Counted from the stretch's first letter, positions 7,650 to 17,212 are shown. The stretch: 39,599 nt of DNA from Bacteroidaceae bacterium (GCA_024400995.1 JAKSLU010000011.1:1-39599), one strand, 5' to 3'. Numbers and translations are program-made. The notes: a model not told the origin generated them from the sequence alone.

Positions 7650-9272
7650 TTAGAGCTTTTTGAAGAAGTCGTTACCCTTGTCATCCACGAGGATAAAGGC
7701 GGGGAAGTCCTCCACCTCAATCTTCCAGATGGCCTCCATGCCGAGTTCGGGATATTCCACGCACTCGATGCTCTTGATGTTGTTCTGAGCGAGGATGGCA
7801 GCAGGACCACCGATGGAGCCGAGGTAGAAGCCCTTGTGGTCGCGGCAGGCATCGGTCACGGCCTGAGAGCGGTTGCCCTTGGCGAGCATGATCATAGAAC
7901 CGCCGTGATCCTGGAACTCATACACATAGGGATCCATACGGCCAGCCGTGGTGGGGCCCATAGATCCACAGGCCATGCCAGCGGGAGTCTTGGCGGGACC
8001 AGCGTAGTAGATGGGGTGATCCTTGAGGTATTGGGGCATCTCCTCACCAGCATCGAGGCGGGCCTTGATCTTGGCGTGGGCAATGTCGCGACCTACGATG
8101 ATGGTACCGTTCAGGGAGAGGCGGGTACTCACAGGGTACTGGGAGAGCTGGGCGCAGACCTCAGCCATGGGGCGGTTGAGATCGACCTTGACGGCATCAC
8201 CCTCGCCTGCTTGGCGGAGTTCCTCGGGGATGAGCTCGTAGGGACGGTCGTCCATCTTCTCAATCCAGATACCGTCGGCATTGATCTTGGCCTTGATATT
8301 GCGGTCGGCAGAGCAGCTTACTCCCAGACCGATGGGGCAGCTGGCACCGTGGCGGGGCAGACGTACCACACGCACGTCGTGAGCCATGCACTTGCCACCG
8401 AACTGTGCGCCTAGACCAATCTTGCGGGTCTCCTCCAGGAGCTGCTTCTCCAGCTCTACGTCGCGGAAGGCGCGGCCAGTCTCGTCGCCCGTAGTGGGCA
8501 GGGCATCGTAGTAGTGGGTGGAGGCGAGCTTGACGGTGAGGAGGTTCTTCTCAGCGCTGGTGCCGCCCACTACGATAGCGATGTGGTAGGGAGGACAGGC
8601 TGCGGTGCCGAGGCTCTTGATCTTCTCTACGAGGAAGGGTACGAGAGTGCCGGGATTCTGGATGCGGGCCTTGGTCTCCTGGTAGAGGTAGGTCTTGTTG
8701 GCAGAGCCACCACCCTTGGTGACGCAGAGGAAGTGGTACTCGTCACCCTCACAGGCCTCGATGTCAATCTGTGCGGGGAGGTTGCACTTGGTGTTCACCT
8801 CGTCGTACATATTGAGGGGAGCGTTCTGGGAGTAGCGCAGGTTCTCCTCAGTGTAGGTCTTATAGACACCCAGAGAGAGGGCCTCCTCGTCGCAGAAGCC
8901 GGTCCACACCTGCTGGCCCTTCTCGCCGTGGATGATGGCGGTACCGGTATCCTGACAGAGGGGGAGCTTGCCCTTGGCGGCCACCTCGGCATTGCGGAGG
9001 AAGGTGAGGGCTACGTACTTGTCGTTGTCGCTGGCCTCGGGGTCGGTCAGAATCTTGGCCACCTGCTCGTTGTGGGAACGGCGCAGGAGGAAGCTCACGT
9101 CGCGGAAGGCGGCGTTGGCCATGCGGGTCAGAGCCTCTGGAGTTACCTTGAGAATCTTGTGACCCTCAAACTCACTTACGGATACACCCTCCTTGGTCAG
9201 GAGGTAATACTCAGTCTCGTCCTTGCCCAACTGGAACATAGGAGCGTACTTAAATTCGGGAGTAGTTGCCAT
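7650..9272 (-). CDS. fumB: Fumarate hydratase, class I (4Fe-4S)
   Basis: 540-residue single-chain class I fumarase, interconverting fumarate and malate; in Bacteroidales it serves the reductive branch that leads to succinate. The chain holds both the alpha part ([23 protein letters not shown] opens the substrate region) and the beta part ([21 protein letters not shown] and KGNRSQAV). Cysteines suited to the 4Fe-4S cluster occur in [18 protein letters not shown] and [10 protein letters not shown] chose ATG 9270-9272 ([11 protein letters not shown]) rather than 9305, because a -7 promoter box at 9305-9312 covers the upstream candidate. It is divergent from cysN/C. The symbol fumA would be equally fair. 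Confidence 0.93.
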   Translation of the reverse strand: MATTPEFKYAPMFQLGKDETEYYLLTKEGVSVSEFEGHKILKVTPEALTRMANAAFRDVSFLLRRSHNEQVAKILTDPEASDNDKYVALTFLRNAEVAAKGKLPLCQDTGTAIIHGEKGQQVWTGFCDEEALSLGVYKTYTEENLRYSQNAPLNMYDEVNTKCNLPAQIDIEACEGDEYHFLCVTKGGGSANKTYLYQETKARIQNPGTLVPFLVEKIKSLGTAACPPYHIAIVVGGTSAEKNLLTVKLASTHYYDALPTTGDETGRAFRDVELEKQLLEETRKIGLGAQFGGKCMAHDVRVVRLPRHGASCPIGLGVSCSADRNIKAKINADGIWIEKMDDRPYELIPEELRQAGEGDAVKVDLNRPMAEVCAQLSQYPVSTRLSLNGTIIVGRDIAHAKIKARLDAGEEMPQYLKDHPIYYAGPAKTPAGMACGSMGPTTAGRMDPYVYEFQDHGGSMIMLAKGNRSQAVTDACRDHKGFYLGSIGGPAAILAQNNIKSIECVEYPELGMEAIWKIEVEDFPAFILVDDKGNDFFKKL

Positions 9273-9304
9273 GTATTGTTGCGTTTTATATAGTATTTCG
9301 CGCA

Positions 9305-9312
9305 CAAAAGTA
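9305..9312 (-). promoter_or_regulatory. -7 promoter box for the fumarase gene
   Basis: TACTTTTG on the minus strand fits the Bacteroidetes TAnnTTTG -7 box and lies 32 bp before the ATG at 9272. No good TTTG -33 box is visible at the usual spacing. Confidence 0.5.
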
Positions 9313-9355
9313 CAAAATAGATAGCACTTGGGCGGCCTCTCTCACAGATTTTTTG

Positions 9356-9363
9356 TAAATTTG
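9356..9363 (+). promoter_or_regulatory. -7 promoter box for cysN/C
   Basis: TAAATTTG on the plus strand fits TAnnTTTG and lies 24 bp before the ATG at 9388. The fumarase and cysN/C promoters are back to back in the 115-bp divergent gap. No clear -33 box is seen. Confidence 0.5.
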
Positions 9364-9387
9364 CGGCCGTTAATACCTCAAATTGCT

Positions 9388-11268
9388 ATGGCAACAACCA
9401 ATATAATAGAATACCTCGATCAGGACGAGAAGAAAGACCTTCTGCGTTTCCTCACTGCAGGTAGTGTGGACGATGGCAAGTCAACCCTCATCGGACGACT
9501 GCTCTTTGACTCCAAGAAACTCTACGAAGACCAGCTCTCTGCTCTGGAGCGCGACAGTGCCCGCGTGGGCAATGCCGGTGCTGGCGAGATTGACTATGCC
9601 CTTCTCCTCGACGGTCTCAAGGCCGAGCGCGAGCAGGGCATCACTATTGATGTGGCCTACCGCTACTTCAGCACCAATAAGCGCAAATTTATTATCGCCG
9701 ACACCCCGGGTCACGAGCAATATACCCGCAACATGATCACGGGCGGCTCCACGGCCAACCTGGCTGTCATCCTGGTGGATGCCCGCACGGGTGTCATCAC
9801 GCAGACACGCCGCCACACCTTCCTCGTAAGCCTGCTGGGTATCAAGCATATCGCCCTGGCCGTCAACAAGATGGACCTTGTGGATTTCGACAAGGACACC
9901 TACGACCGCATCGTGGCTGAATACAAGGCCTTTGTTGCCCCTCTCGGCATCCCCGACGTACAGTGCTTCCCCCTCTCCGCCAAGGAAGGCGACAACGTGG
10001 TGACGCGCTCCGAGCGTACGCCTTGGTACACAGGCCCCTCCATCCTGGAGTTCCTGGAGACCGTGGAGATTGGCAACGACCACAACCTGACCGACTTTCG
10101 CTTCCCCGTGCAGTATGTACTGCGTCCCAACCTGGACTTCCGCGGCTTCTGTGGCAAGGTGGCCAGCGGCGTAATCCGTCAGGGCGACGAGGTGATGGCT
10201 CTGCCCTCTGGCAAGAAGAGCCACGTCAAGGCCATCGTGACCTACGACGGCAACCTCGACTACGCCTTCCCACCGCAGAGTGTGACGCTCCAGTTGGAGG
10301 ATGAGATAGATATCTCCCGTGGCGAGATGATCGTCAAGGTGGGTGAGCGCCAGCCCGAGCAGAGCCGCAAGTTTGAGGCTATGCTGGTGTGGATGGATGA
10401 GACGGCGATGGACCGCACGAAGGACTTCTTCATCAAGCAGGCCACCAGCACCACCCGCTGCCATATCGAACAGGTGAACTACCGCGTGGATGTGAACACC
10501 ATGGAGCACCACGACGCCACCGAACTCGCTCTGAACGAGATTGGTCTCGTACGCTTCTCTACGGCCAAGCCCCTCATCTTCGACCCCTATCAGCAGAACA
10601 AGCCCACGGGCTCCTTCGTGCTCATCGACCCCCTCACCAACAACACGGCTGCCGTGGGTATGATTCGCCAGTCCATCACCGACTTCAGCGAGGAAGGCAA
10701 CGACATCTACCCTCTCACTGAGATGCTGCCCCGCGCAGCCCACGAGGAACTCCTCGGTCAGAAGGGTCAGCTCCTGTGGCTCACAGGTCTGAGTGGTGCC
10801 GGCAAGAGCACTATCGCCCTGGCCGTAGAGCGTGAGCTCCACCGCCGTGGCCGCCTGTGCCGCCTGCTGGATGGTGACAACATCCGCACGGGCATCAACA
10901 AGGGCTTGGGCTTCAGCGAGGAGGACCGCCACGAGAACATCCGCCGCATTGCCGAGGTAGGTCGCCTCTTTGTAGATACGGGCATCATCACGCTCTGCTC
11001 CTTTGTGAGTCCCACCCGCGAGCTGCGCGAAATGGCCCGCGAGATTGTCGGCGCCGAGGACTTCAAGGAAATCTATGTCAGCACACCCCTGGAGGTCTGC
11101 GAGCAGCGCGACGTCAAGGGTCTCTACGCCCGTGCCCGCCGTGGCGAGGTGAAGGACTTCACCGGCATCAGCGCCCCCTTCGAGGCTCCCGAGGCTCCCG
11201 CCCTCTCTCTCGACACCAGCAAGCTCTCCGTGGAGGAGTGCGTCAACCAAATCCTAAGCATACTTTAA
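9388..11268 (+). CDS. cysN/C: Bifunctional sulfate adenylyltransferase subunit 1 / adenylylsulfate kinase
   Basis: Fusion of the GTPase subunit of ATP sulfurylase (CysN) with APS kinase (CysC), as in NodQ. 626 residues. The CysN part has P-loop GSVDDGKS (25-32), [19 protein letters not shown], and EF-Tu-like beta domains to about residue 435. The CysC part begins near 450 with P-loop GLSGAGKS (467-474), [21 protein letters not shown] and [10 protein letters not shown]. Together with CysD it makes APS and phosphorylates it to PAPS. I chose ATG 9388 ([10 protein letters not shown]), 24 bp after a -7 box; the 20 codons upstream would run through the promoter. No sulfate permease or APS/PAPS reductase gene is nearby. 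Confidence 0.95.
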   Translation: MATTNIIEYLDQDEKKDLLRFLTAGSVDDGKSTLIGRLLFDSKKLYEDQLSALERDSARVGNAGAGEIDYALLLDGLKAEREQGITIDVAYRYFSTNKRKFIIADTPGHEQYTRNMITGGSTANLAVILVDARTGVITQTRRHTFLVSLLGIKHIALAVNKMDLVDFDKDTYDRIVAEYKAFVAPLGIPDVQCFPLSAKEGDNVVTRSERTPWYTGPSILEFLETVEIGNDHNLTDFRFPVQYVLRPNLDFRGFCGKVASGVIRQGDEVMALPSGKKSHVKAIVTYDGNLDYAFPPQSVTLQLEDEIDISRGEMIVKVGERQPEQSRKFEAMLVWMDETAMDRTKDFFIKQATSTTRCHIEQVNYRVDVNTMEHHDATELALNEIGLVRFSTAKPLIFDPYQQNKPTGSFVLIDPLTNNTAAVGMIRQSITDFSEEGNDIYPLTEMLPRAAHEELLGQKGQLLWLTGLSGAGKSTIALAVERELHRRGRLCRLLDGDNIRTGINKGLGFSEEDRHENIRRIAEVGRLFVDTGIITLCSFVSPTRELREMAREIVGAEDFKEIYVSTPLEVCEQRDVKGLYARARRGEVKDFTGISAPFEAPEAPALSLDTSKLSVEECVNQILSIL

Positions 11269-11273
11269 TCACA

Positions 11274-11318
11274 CTAGATATTCTAGATATTCTAGAACTT
11301 CTAGAGATTCTAGTTCCT
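11274..11318 (+). repeat. 9-bp tandem repeat between cysN/C and cysD
   Basis: Five consecutive 9-mers: CTAGATATT twice, then CTAGAACTT, CTAGAGATT and CTAGTTCCT, filling most of the 56-bp gap. The frame leading into cysD is open through it (a DIL/ELL tripeptide pattern), so CysD could be extended upstream, but the family N-terminus begins after it. Confidence 0.85.
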
Positions 11319-11324
11319 ACCATC

Positions 11325-12236
11325 ATGCAAGAAACATACAACCTCTCACACCTCAAGGAACTCGAAGCCGAGTCCATATATATTATACGCGAGGTAGCCG
11401 CCGAGTTTGAGAACCCTGTGATGCTCTACAGCATCGGCAAGGACTCCAGTGTGATGCTCCGCCTCGCCGAGAAGGCCTTTGCCCCAGGCAAGGTACCCTT
11501 CCCCCTCATGCACATTGACTCCCGCTGGAAATTCAAGGAAATGATTGAGTTCCGCGACTGGTACGCCAAGGAATACGGCTGGGACCTCATCGTAGAGAGC
11601 AACGAGGAGGCTTTCGCCCAGGGCGTAGGCCCCTTCACCCACGGCTCTAAGGTGCACACCGACCTCATGAAGACTAAGGCCCTGCTGGCTGCCCTCTCCA
11701 AGCATAAGTTCGACGCCGCCTTTGGTGGTGCCCGCCGCGACGAGGAAAAGAGCCGTGCCAAGGAGCGCATCTTCTCCTTCCGCGATGCCCAGCATCAGTG
11801 GGACCCAAAGAATCAGCGCCCCGAGCTCTGGGACATCTACAACGCCCGCGTGAATCGTGGCGAGGAGATACGCGTATTCCCCCTCAGCAACTGGACCGAG
11901 CTCGACATCTGGCAGTACATTCGTCTGGAGAAGATACCCATCGTACCCCTGTACTTCGCTAAGGAGCGCCCTGTAGTGAACCTCGACGGCCAGCTCATCA
12001 TGCCCGACGACGACCGCCTGCCCGCGGAACTGCGCGATAAGATCGAGATGAAGAAAATCCGCTTCCGCACCCTCGGCTGCTGGCCCCTCACGGGTGCCAT
12101 CGAGAGCGAGGCAGATACCATCGAGAAGATCGTAGAGGAGATGATGACCACCACCAAGTCCGAGCGCACCACCCGCGTCATCGACTTTGACCAGGAGGCA
12201 TCCATGGAGCAGAAGAAGCGCGAAGGCTACTTCTAA
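11325..12236 (+). CDS. cysD: Sulfate adenylyltransferase subunit 2
   Basis: 303-residue catalytic subunit of ATP sulfurylase, of the PAPS-reductase/PP-loop fold. Motifs: [16 protein letters not shown] (PP-loop SxGKDS), [44 protein letters not shown], and the family C-terminus [10 protein letters not shown]...[11 protein letters not shown]. The start is ATG 11325 ([18 protein letters not shown]), the family N-terminus; a longer frame from 11238 crosses the 9-bp repeat. It follows cysN/C, whereas cysD comes first in the Escherichia coli cysDNC operon; the two must form one enzyme. Confidence 0.96.
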   Translation: MQETYNLSHLKELEAESIYIIREVAAEFENPVMLYSIGKDSSVMLRLAEKAFAPGKVPFPLMHIDSRWKFKEMIEFRDWYAKEYGWDLIVESNEEAFAQGVGPFTHGSKVHTDLMKTKALLAALSKHKFDAAFGGARRDEEKSRAKERIFSFRDAQHQWDPKNQRPELWDIYNARVNRGEEIRVFPLSNWTELDIWQYIRLEKIPIVPLYFAKERPVVNLDGQLIMPDDDRLPAELRDKIEMKKIRFRTLGCWPLTGAIESEADTIEKIVEEMMTTTKSERTTRVIDFDQEASMEQKKREGYF

Positions 12237-12299
12237 GCAAGCATCCGCCTACTCGAGCCATCGACGCCCCGAACACTCCTAACTAAACTACTACACCCT

Positions 12300-12836
12300 A
12301 TGAAAAAGGCCCTCTTTACCCTTCTGCTGGCTATCTTTGCCACTGCAGCCTTTGCTCAGAACGAGCAACGTAGCCAAAACAGCGAGGACATGGCCACCCG
12401 CCGTGCCCAGATGACCAAGCAGCGCACCACACAGCTCATCAAGTCCATGCGCCTCACCGACGAGGACGAGGCCTGGTTTACCCAGCTCTACACGGAGTAT
12501 CAGGACACGCTCAACGCCCTCCGCGATGCTCTCCGTCCCCAGTCACAGCCTGAGGAGGTGAGCGGTATGAAGGATATGAAGAAGTTCTCCGACGAGGAGG
12601 CCTCGCAGATGATTGCCAACCAGTTCAGCATGGAGGAGCAGCAGGTGGCCGTCAAGCGTGCCTACTATGCCAAGTTCAGTGCCCGCCTCACACCCAAGCA
12701 GCTCATGCTCATCTTTATGGGTCCCGCGATGAACCGTGGCCAGCGCAACGGTCAGCAGCAGGACATGCAGCGCCGCGGCTTTGGCGGTCCTGGCGGCTGG
12801 GGTGGCCCCGGCGGCTGGGGTGGCGGCCGCTTCTAA
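12300..12836 (+). CDS. Secreted Spy/CpxP-like protein with glycine-rich tail
   Basis: 178 residues. It has a signal peptide (MKKALFTLLLAIFATAAFAQ, cleavage after AFA), then a charged helical region rich in Glu, Gln, Arg and Met. Two LTxxx motifs (MRLTDEDEAWF and ARLTPKQLMLIF) resemble the paired LTxxQ motifs of Spy/CpxP periplasmic proteins and similar Bacteroidetes proteins. The C-terminus is a low-complexity stretch of GGPGGW repeats ending GGGRF. Possible roles are periplasmic chaperone or metal/envelope-stress sensing; this is inference from pattern only. It stands alone between cysD and the yqeY-like gene. Confidence 0.75.
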   Translation: MKKALFTLLLAIFATAAFAQNEQRSQNSEDMATRRAQMTKQRTTQLIKSMRLTDEDEAWFTQLYTEYQDTLNALRDALRPQSQPEEVSGMKDMKKFSDEEASQMIANQFSMEEQQVAVKRAYYAKFSARLTPKQLMLIFMGPAMNRGQRNGQQQDMQRRGFGGPGGWGGPGGWGGGRF

Positions 12837-12861
12837 CATACTCCCCCTTTGACTCACCATT

Positions 12862-12879
12862 CCCACCGTTGACGGTGGG
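12862..12879. repeat. Short palindrome, family B copy 1
   Basis: CCCACCGT, TG loop, ACGGTGGG: a perfect 8-bp stem in the 75-bp gap after the Spy-like gene. It lacks the T-run of an intrinsic terminator. A similar sequence with the same CCGTTG-like centre lies at 23656-23671. Confidence 0.6.
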
Positions 12880-12911
12880 TACAACCCTTAACTCACAAAC
12901 CCACTATCACT

Positions 12912-13358
12912 ATGCTTTTCGATACTATCAGCCAAGACATCGTAGTTGCTATGAAGGCCAAGGACAAGATCCGCCTTCAAGCGCTGCGCAACATCAAGAA
13001 ATACTTTATCGAGGCCAAGACGGCCCCCGGTGCTAATGACGAACTCTCCGACGAGGCCGCCATCAAGATTCTGGCCAAGCTCGCCAAGCAGGGGCGCGAC
13101 ACAGCAGCACTCTACACCGAGCAGGGTCGCCCCGACCTGGCCGAAGAGGAACTGGCGCAGGCCCTCGTATGCGAGGATTACCTCCCCAAGGCTCTCTCTC
13201 CAGAGGAACTCGAGGCTGAGGTCAAGGCTATCATAGCCGAGGTGGGCGCCACCTCCATGAAGGAGATGGGCCGCGTCATGGGCTCCGCCTCCAAGCGTCT
13301 CGCTGGCCGTGCCGATGGTGGTGCTATCAGTGCTCTCGTTAAAAAGCTGCTGGCATAA
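12912..13358 (+). CDS. GatB/YqeY domain protein
   Basis: 148-residue protein of the YqeY family, homologous to the C-terminal tRNA-binding domain of the amidotransferase subunit GatB. Typical features are the N-terminal DIVVAMKAKDKIRLQALRNI segment and the LPKALSPEELEAEVKAII and GRVMGSASKRLAGRADGGAI segments. Length matches the family. The cellular role of stand-alone YqeY proteins is not settled. It lies 53 bp upstream of purL and is probably co-transcribed with it. Confidence 0.92.
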   Translation: MLFDTISQDIVVAMKAKDKIRLQALRNIKKYFIEAKTAPGANDELSDEAAIKILAKLAKQGRDTAALYTEQGRPDLAEEELAQALVCEDYLPKALSPEELEAEVKAIIAEVGATSMKEMGRVMGSASKRLAGRADGGAISALVKKLLA

Positions 13359-13389
13359 GTCCCACGCCACAGCACCCCAAGCTTGCATA

Positions 13390-13410
13390 ATACATTATAC
13401 TATATATAGG
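13390..13410 (+). repeat. AT-rich ATACATTATA-type leader before purL
   Basis: Begins ATACATTATAC and continues TATATATAGG directly up to the purL ATG. Nearly the same sequence lies just before the ATG at 36968 (36949-36967) and, inverted, inside aroA (1736-1755). Confidence 0.6.
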
Positions 13411-16400
13411 ATGATACTCTTTTTCCTTACTCCTGCCAAGAGCGTGATTGCCACTGAGGTCAACCACGCCCTCACCCCTGATGAAGTAAACGAACTCCAG
13501 TGGCTCTACGGCGACGCTACCCTCATGGAGGGCGAGCGCGTGGAGGGTCGCTTTATCGGTCCCCGCCGCGAGATGATCACTCCGTGGAGCACCAACGCCG
13601 TTGAGATCACCCAGAACATGGGTATCACGGGCATCTCCCGTATTGAGGAGTACTTCCCCCACGACGGCCAGCTCGACCCCATGCTCCAGCGTGAGTACGA
13701 GGGTCTGGACCAGGACATCTTCACCATCAACCTCAAGCCCGCTGAGATACAGTTCATCACCGATCTGGAGACCTACAACGAGCAGGAAGGCCTTGCCCTC
13801 TCGCCCGCAGAGATAGAGTATCTCCACGGCGTAGAGAAGCAGCTTGGCCGTCAGCTCACCGACAGCGAGGTGTTCGGCTTTGCCCAGATCAACTCCGAGC
13901 ACTGCCGCCACAAAATCTTCGGTGGCACCTTCATCATCGATGGCGAGGAGAAGGAGAGCAGCCTCTTCGCTATGATCAAGAAGACCACCAAGGAGAACCC
14001 TCATAAGATTCTCTCGGCCTACAAGGACAATGTGGCCTTCAGCGAGGGTCCCGTAGTGGAGCAGTTCGCCCCCGCCGACCATAGCACCAGCGACTATTTT
14101 ATTATTAAGGATATCGAGTCCGTCATCAGCCTCAAGGCCGAGACCCACAACTTCCCCACCACCGTAGAGCCCTTCAACGGTGCCTCAACGGGTACGGGCG
14201 GTGAAATCCGCGACCGTATGGGTGGCGGTGTCGGATCATGGCCTATCGCGGGTACGGCTGTGTATATGACTAGCTATCCCCGTCTGCGCGAGGAGCAGAG
14301 CCAATGGGAGCAGGTGCTGCCCGTCCGCGAGTGGCTCTACCAGACGCCCCAGCAGATTCTGACCAAGGCCTCCAATGGTGCCTCCGATTTTGGCAACAAG
14401 TTCGGTCAGCCCCTCATCACGGGTTCCGTGCTCACCTTTGAGCATCAGGAGAATGGCGAGAAGTATGGCTACGACAAGGTCATCATGCTCGCTGGCGGTG
14501 TGGGCTACGGCACCAAGCGCGACTGCCTGAAGGGTGAACCCCAGAAGGGCAACAAGGTCGTCGTCGTAGGTGGCGACAACTACCGCATCGGTCTGGGCGG
14601 TGGCTCCGTCTCATCCGTAGATACAGGTCGCTACAGCAGCGGCATCGAACTCAACGCCGTACAGCGTGCCAACCCCGAGATGCAGAAGCGTGCCAACAAC
14701 CTCGTTCGCGCTCTTTGCGAGGAGGAGGTGAACCCCGTTGTCAGCATCCACGACCACGGCTCTGCAGGTCATGTCAACTGCCTCAGCGAACTCGTAGAGG
14801 AGTGCGGTGGCCTCATCGATATGACCAAGCTCCCCGTGGGCGATCCCACCCTCTCCGCCAAGGAGATTATCGCCAACGAGAGCCAGGAGCGCATGGGCCT
14901 GCTCATCGACGAGAAGCACATCGACCATGTACGCCAGATTGCCGAGCGCGAGCGCGCTCCGCTCTATGTGGTCGGCGAGTGCACAGGCGATGCCCACTTT
15001 GCCTTTGAGCAGGGCGACGGCCGTCGTCCCTTCGACCTCGATGTAGCCCAGATGTTCGGTCACTCTCCCAAGACTGTGATGGTCGATGAGACAGTCACCC
15101 GTACCTACGAAGAGCCCGCTACTCTCAACTCTCAATTTTCCACCTTCAATTCTCAACTCGAACAGGTTCTCCGCCTTGAGGCTGTGGCTTGTAAGGACTG
15201 GCTCACCAACAAGGTCGATCGCTCCGTGACCGGCAAGGTGGCACATCAGCAGACAGCCGGTTCCCTGCAGCTCCCCTTGAACGACTGCGGCGTAGTAGCC
15301 CTCGACTATCGTGGCCGCGCCGGTATCGCTACCGCCATTGGTCATGCCCCCCAGGCTGGTCTGGCCGACCCCGCTAAGGGCTCTGTGCTCTCCGTGGCAG
15401 AGGCACTCACCAACCTTGTGTGGGCTCCCCTCTCCGAGGGTATGGACAGCGTGAGCCTCTCCGCCAACTGGATGTGGCCCTGCCGCAGCCAGAAGGGTGA
15501 GGATGCCCGTCTCTATGCCGCCGTGGAGGCCCTTAGCGACTTCTGCTGCGCTATTGGCGTGAATGTGCCCACCGGCAAGGACTCCCTCTCCCTTTCCCAG
15601 CAGTATCCCAATGGCGAGAAGATCATCTCCCCGGGCACCGTTATCGTCAGCGCAGGTGGTGAGGTGAGCGACATCCGCAAGACCGTCAGCGTGCCCCTCC
15701 AGAAGGAAGGTACCCTCTATCATATCGACTTCTCATGCGACGAGCTCCGTCTCGGTGGCTCCGCCTATGCTCAGAGCCTGGGCAAGGTAGGCAGCGACGT
15801 GCCCACCGTGACTGATCCCGACTATTTCCGCGCCGCCTTCCAGGCTGTGCAGCAGTGTGTCAGTGAGGGCATCATCGTGGCAGGCCACGACATCTCAGCT
15901 GGTGGTCTCATTACTACCATACTGGAGATGTGCTTCGCCAACACCGAGGGCGGCGTACGCCTCGACCTCAGCGCCTTTGCCGAGACCGATCCCTACAAGC
16001 TCCTCTTCGCAGAGAACCCCGGCGTAGTCGTTCAGGTTGTAGATGTAGACCGCTTCAACGAGATCCTCGACCTCCACGCTGTCCTCGCCGTAGAGATTGG
16101 TGAGCCCACCGCAGAGCGCACTATAATCGTTCAACCTTCAACCTTCAACCTTCAACTAGATATCGACGCCCTGCGCGACGTATGGTACGAAACCTCCTGG
16201 CTCCTCGACCGCAAGCAGTCCTTCCACGGACAGGCCGACGAGCGCTACAAGAACTACAAGCAGCAGCCCCTGCAGTACCACCTGCACGAAGGCTTCACCG
16301 GCCGCCTGGCCGACCTCGGCGCTGATCCCGACCGCCGCACCAAGAGCGGTGTGCGTGCCGCTATCATCCGCGAGAAGGGCACCAACGGTGAGCGCGAAAT

Positions 16401-17106
16401 GGCCTACGCCCTCCACCTCGCTGGCTTCGACGTGAAGGACGTCATGATGACCGACCTCATCACGGGTCGCGAGACTCTGGACGAGGTGCAGATGATCGTC
16501 TTCTGCGGCGGATTCTCCAACTCTGACGTGCTCGGTTCCGCCAAGGGTTGGGCTGGTGCCTTCCTCTTCAACCCCAAGGCCAAGGCCGCTCTCGACCGCT
16601 TCTACAGCCGTCCCGACACCCTCTCCCTCGGTGTCTGCAACGGTTGCCAGCTCATGGTAGAGCTCGGCTTGGTAGGGTCCAAGGCGGGCAACACTCCAGA
16701 GCAGCGCGCCCGCATGCTCCACAACACCTCGCACAAGTTCGAGAGTCAGTTTACGGGCGTCACCGTTCCCCAGAACGAGAGCGTGATGTTCGGCAGCCTC
16801 TCTGGCGACAAGCTCGGCATCTGGGTGGCCCACGGTGAGGGTAAGTTCAGCCTGCCTGGCCGTGAGGAGGACTATAACATCGTGCTGAAGTACACCTACG
16901 ACGCTTATCCCGGCAACCCCAATGGTTCCGACTTTGCCACCGCAGGTATCTGCACTCCCGATGGTCGCCATCTGGCCATGATGCCCCACCTGGAGCGTGC
17001 CTTCTTCACCTGGCAGAACCCCTGCTACCCCCGTCCTACCGACGAGTGTACCCCCTGGCTTGAGGCCTTTGTCAACGCCCGCCGCTGGTGTGAGGCACAT
17101 CGTTGA
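13411..17106 (+). CDS. purL: Phosphoribosylformylglycinamidine synthase (large single-chain form)
   Basis: Fourth step of purine synthesis, converting FGAR and glutamine to FGAM. 1231 residues, the size of the fused PurL with N-terminal, AIRS-like synthetase and C-terminal glutaminase domains. Seen: NSEHCRHKIFGG, KAETHNFPTTVEPFNGASTGTGGE, VSIHDHGSAGHVNCL, PTGKDSLS, and the glutaminase nucleophile Cys in LGVCNGCQLM with the later VAHGEGKF. I chose ATG 13411 (MILFFLTPAKS) because the upstream frame lies within the yqeY-like gene. Two short peptides (TLNSQFSTFNSQL near residue 574 and VQPSTFNLQL near residue 910) come from 7-bp tandem repeats and sit at domain linkers between conserved blocks. 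A terminator follows. Confidence 0.97.
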   Translation: MILFFLTPAKSVIATEVNHALTPDEVNELQWLYGDATLMEGERVEGRFIGPRREMITPWSTNAVEITQNMGITGISRIEEYFPHDGQLDPMLQREYEGLDQDIFTINLKPAEIQFITDLETYNEQEGLALSPAEIEYLHGVEKQLGRQLTDSEVFGFAQINSEHCRHKIFGGTFIIDGEEKESSLFAMIKKTTKENPHKILSAYKDNVAFSEGPVVEQFAPADHSTSDYFIIKDIESVISLKAETHNFPTTVEPFNGASTGTGGEIRDRMGGGVGSWPIAGTAVYMTSYPRLREEQSQWEQVLPVREWLYQTPQQILTKASNGASDFGNKFGQPLITGSVLTFEHQENGEKYGYDKVIMLAGGVGYGTKRDCLKGEPQKGNKVVVVGGDNYRIGLGGGSVSSVDTGRYSSGIELNAVQRANPEMQKRANNLVRALCEEEVNPVVSIHDHGSAGHVNCLSELVEECGGLIDMTKLPVGDPTLSAKEIIANESQERMGLLIDEKHIDHVRQIAERERAPLYVVGECTGDAHFAFEQGDGRRPFDLDVAQMFGHSPKTVMVDETVTRTYEEPATLNSQFSTFNSQLEQVLRLEAVACKDWLTNKVDRSVTGKVAHQQTAGSLQLPLNDCGVVALDYRGRAGIATAIGHAPQAGLADPAKGSVLSVAEALTNLVWAPLSEGMDSVSLSANWMWPCRSQKGEDARLYAAVEALSDFCCAIGVNVPTGKDSLSLSQQYPNGEKIISPGTVIVSAGGEVSDIRKTVSVPLQKEGTLYHIDFSCDELRLGGSAYAQSLGKVGSDVPTVTDPDYFRAAFQAVQQCVSEGIIVAGHDISAGGLITTILEMCFANTEGGVRLDLSAFAETDPYKLLFAENPGVVVQVVDVDRFNEILDLHAVLAVEIGEPTAERTIIVQPSTFNLQLDIDALRDVWYETSWLLDRKQSFHGQADERYKNYKQQPLQYHLHEGFTGRLADLGADPDRRTKSGVRAAIIREKGTNGEREMAYALHLAGFDVKDVMMTDLITGRETLDEVQMIVFCGGFSNSDVLGSAKGWAGAFLFNPKAKAALDRFYSRPDTLSLGVCNGCQLMVELGLVGSKAGNTPEQRARMLHNTSHKFESQFTGVTVPQNESVMFGSLSGDKLGIWVAHGEGKFSLPGREEDYNIVLKYTYDAYPGNPNGSDFATAGICTPDGRHLAMMPHLERAFFTWQNPCYPRPTDECTPWLEAFVNARRWCEAHR
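15123..15157 (+). repeat. 7-bp tandem repeat inside purL (first)
   Basis: Five 7-mers: TCTCAAC, TCTCAAT, TTTCCAC, CTTCAAT, TCTCAAC. It encodes LNSQFSTFNSQ between the EEPAT and LEQVLRLEAVACKDW blocks, in frame. Confidence 0.8.
16129..16156 (+). repeat. 7-bp tandem repeat inside purL (second)
   Basis: Four 7-mers: GTTCAAC followed by CTTCAAC three times, encoding VQPSTFNLQ before the conserved RDVWYE block. The core TTCAAC resembles the first purL repeat and the GTTCAA words at 17303-17363. Confidence 0.85.
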
Positions 17107-17131
17107 ATAGACAACCGACTATAATATAAAG

Positions 17132-17166
17132 CGTCCGCCCCTCACCCAGAGGAGCGGGCGTTTTTT
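17132..17166 (+). terminator. Intrinsic terminator of purL
   Basis: CGTCCGC pairs with GCGGGCG (one G-U), with a second short stem CCTC/GAGG inside, followed by six T. It lies 26 bp after the purL stop. Confidence 0.85.
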
Positions 17167-17212
17167 GTGCAGCGAGATAGTACATTTTCGTCGTCATCTG
17201 CGACATCGCGAC

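Noticed and set aside
7637..7852. Longer alkaline phosphatase with 72 extra N-terminal residues
   Set aside because: The extension is read inside the fumarase gene in another frame, is Ser/Arg-rich, and would bury the signal peptide.
9481..11250. 589-codon open frame antisense to cysN/C
   Set aside because: It lies wholly opposite a well-recognised gene, has no family motifs, and reflects the GC-rich codon bias of the true strand. The same holds for long antisense frames opposite phoA, fumarase, purL and metY.
13309..13410. Longer PurL start
   Set aside because: The extension overlaps the end of the YqeY-family gene and lacks similarity to PurL N-termini; MILFFLTPAKS fits the family.
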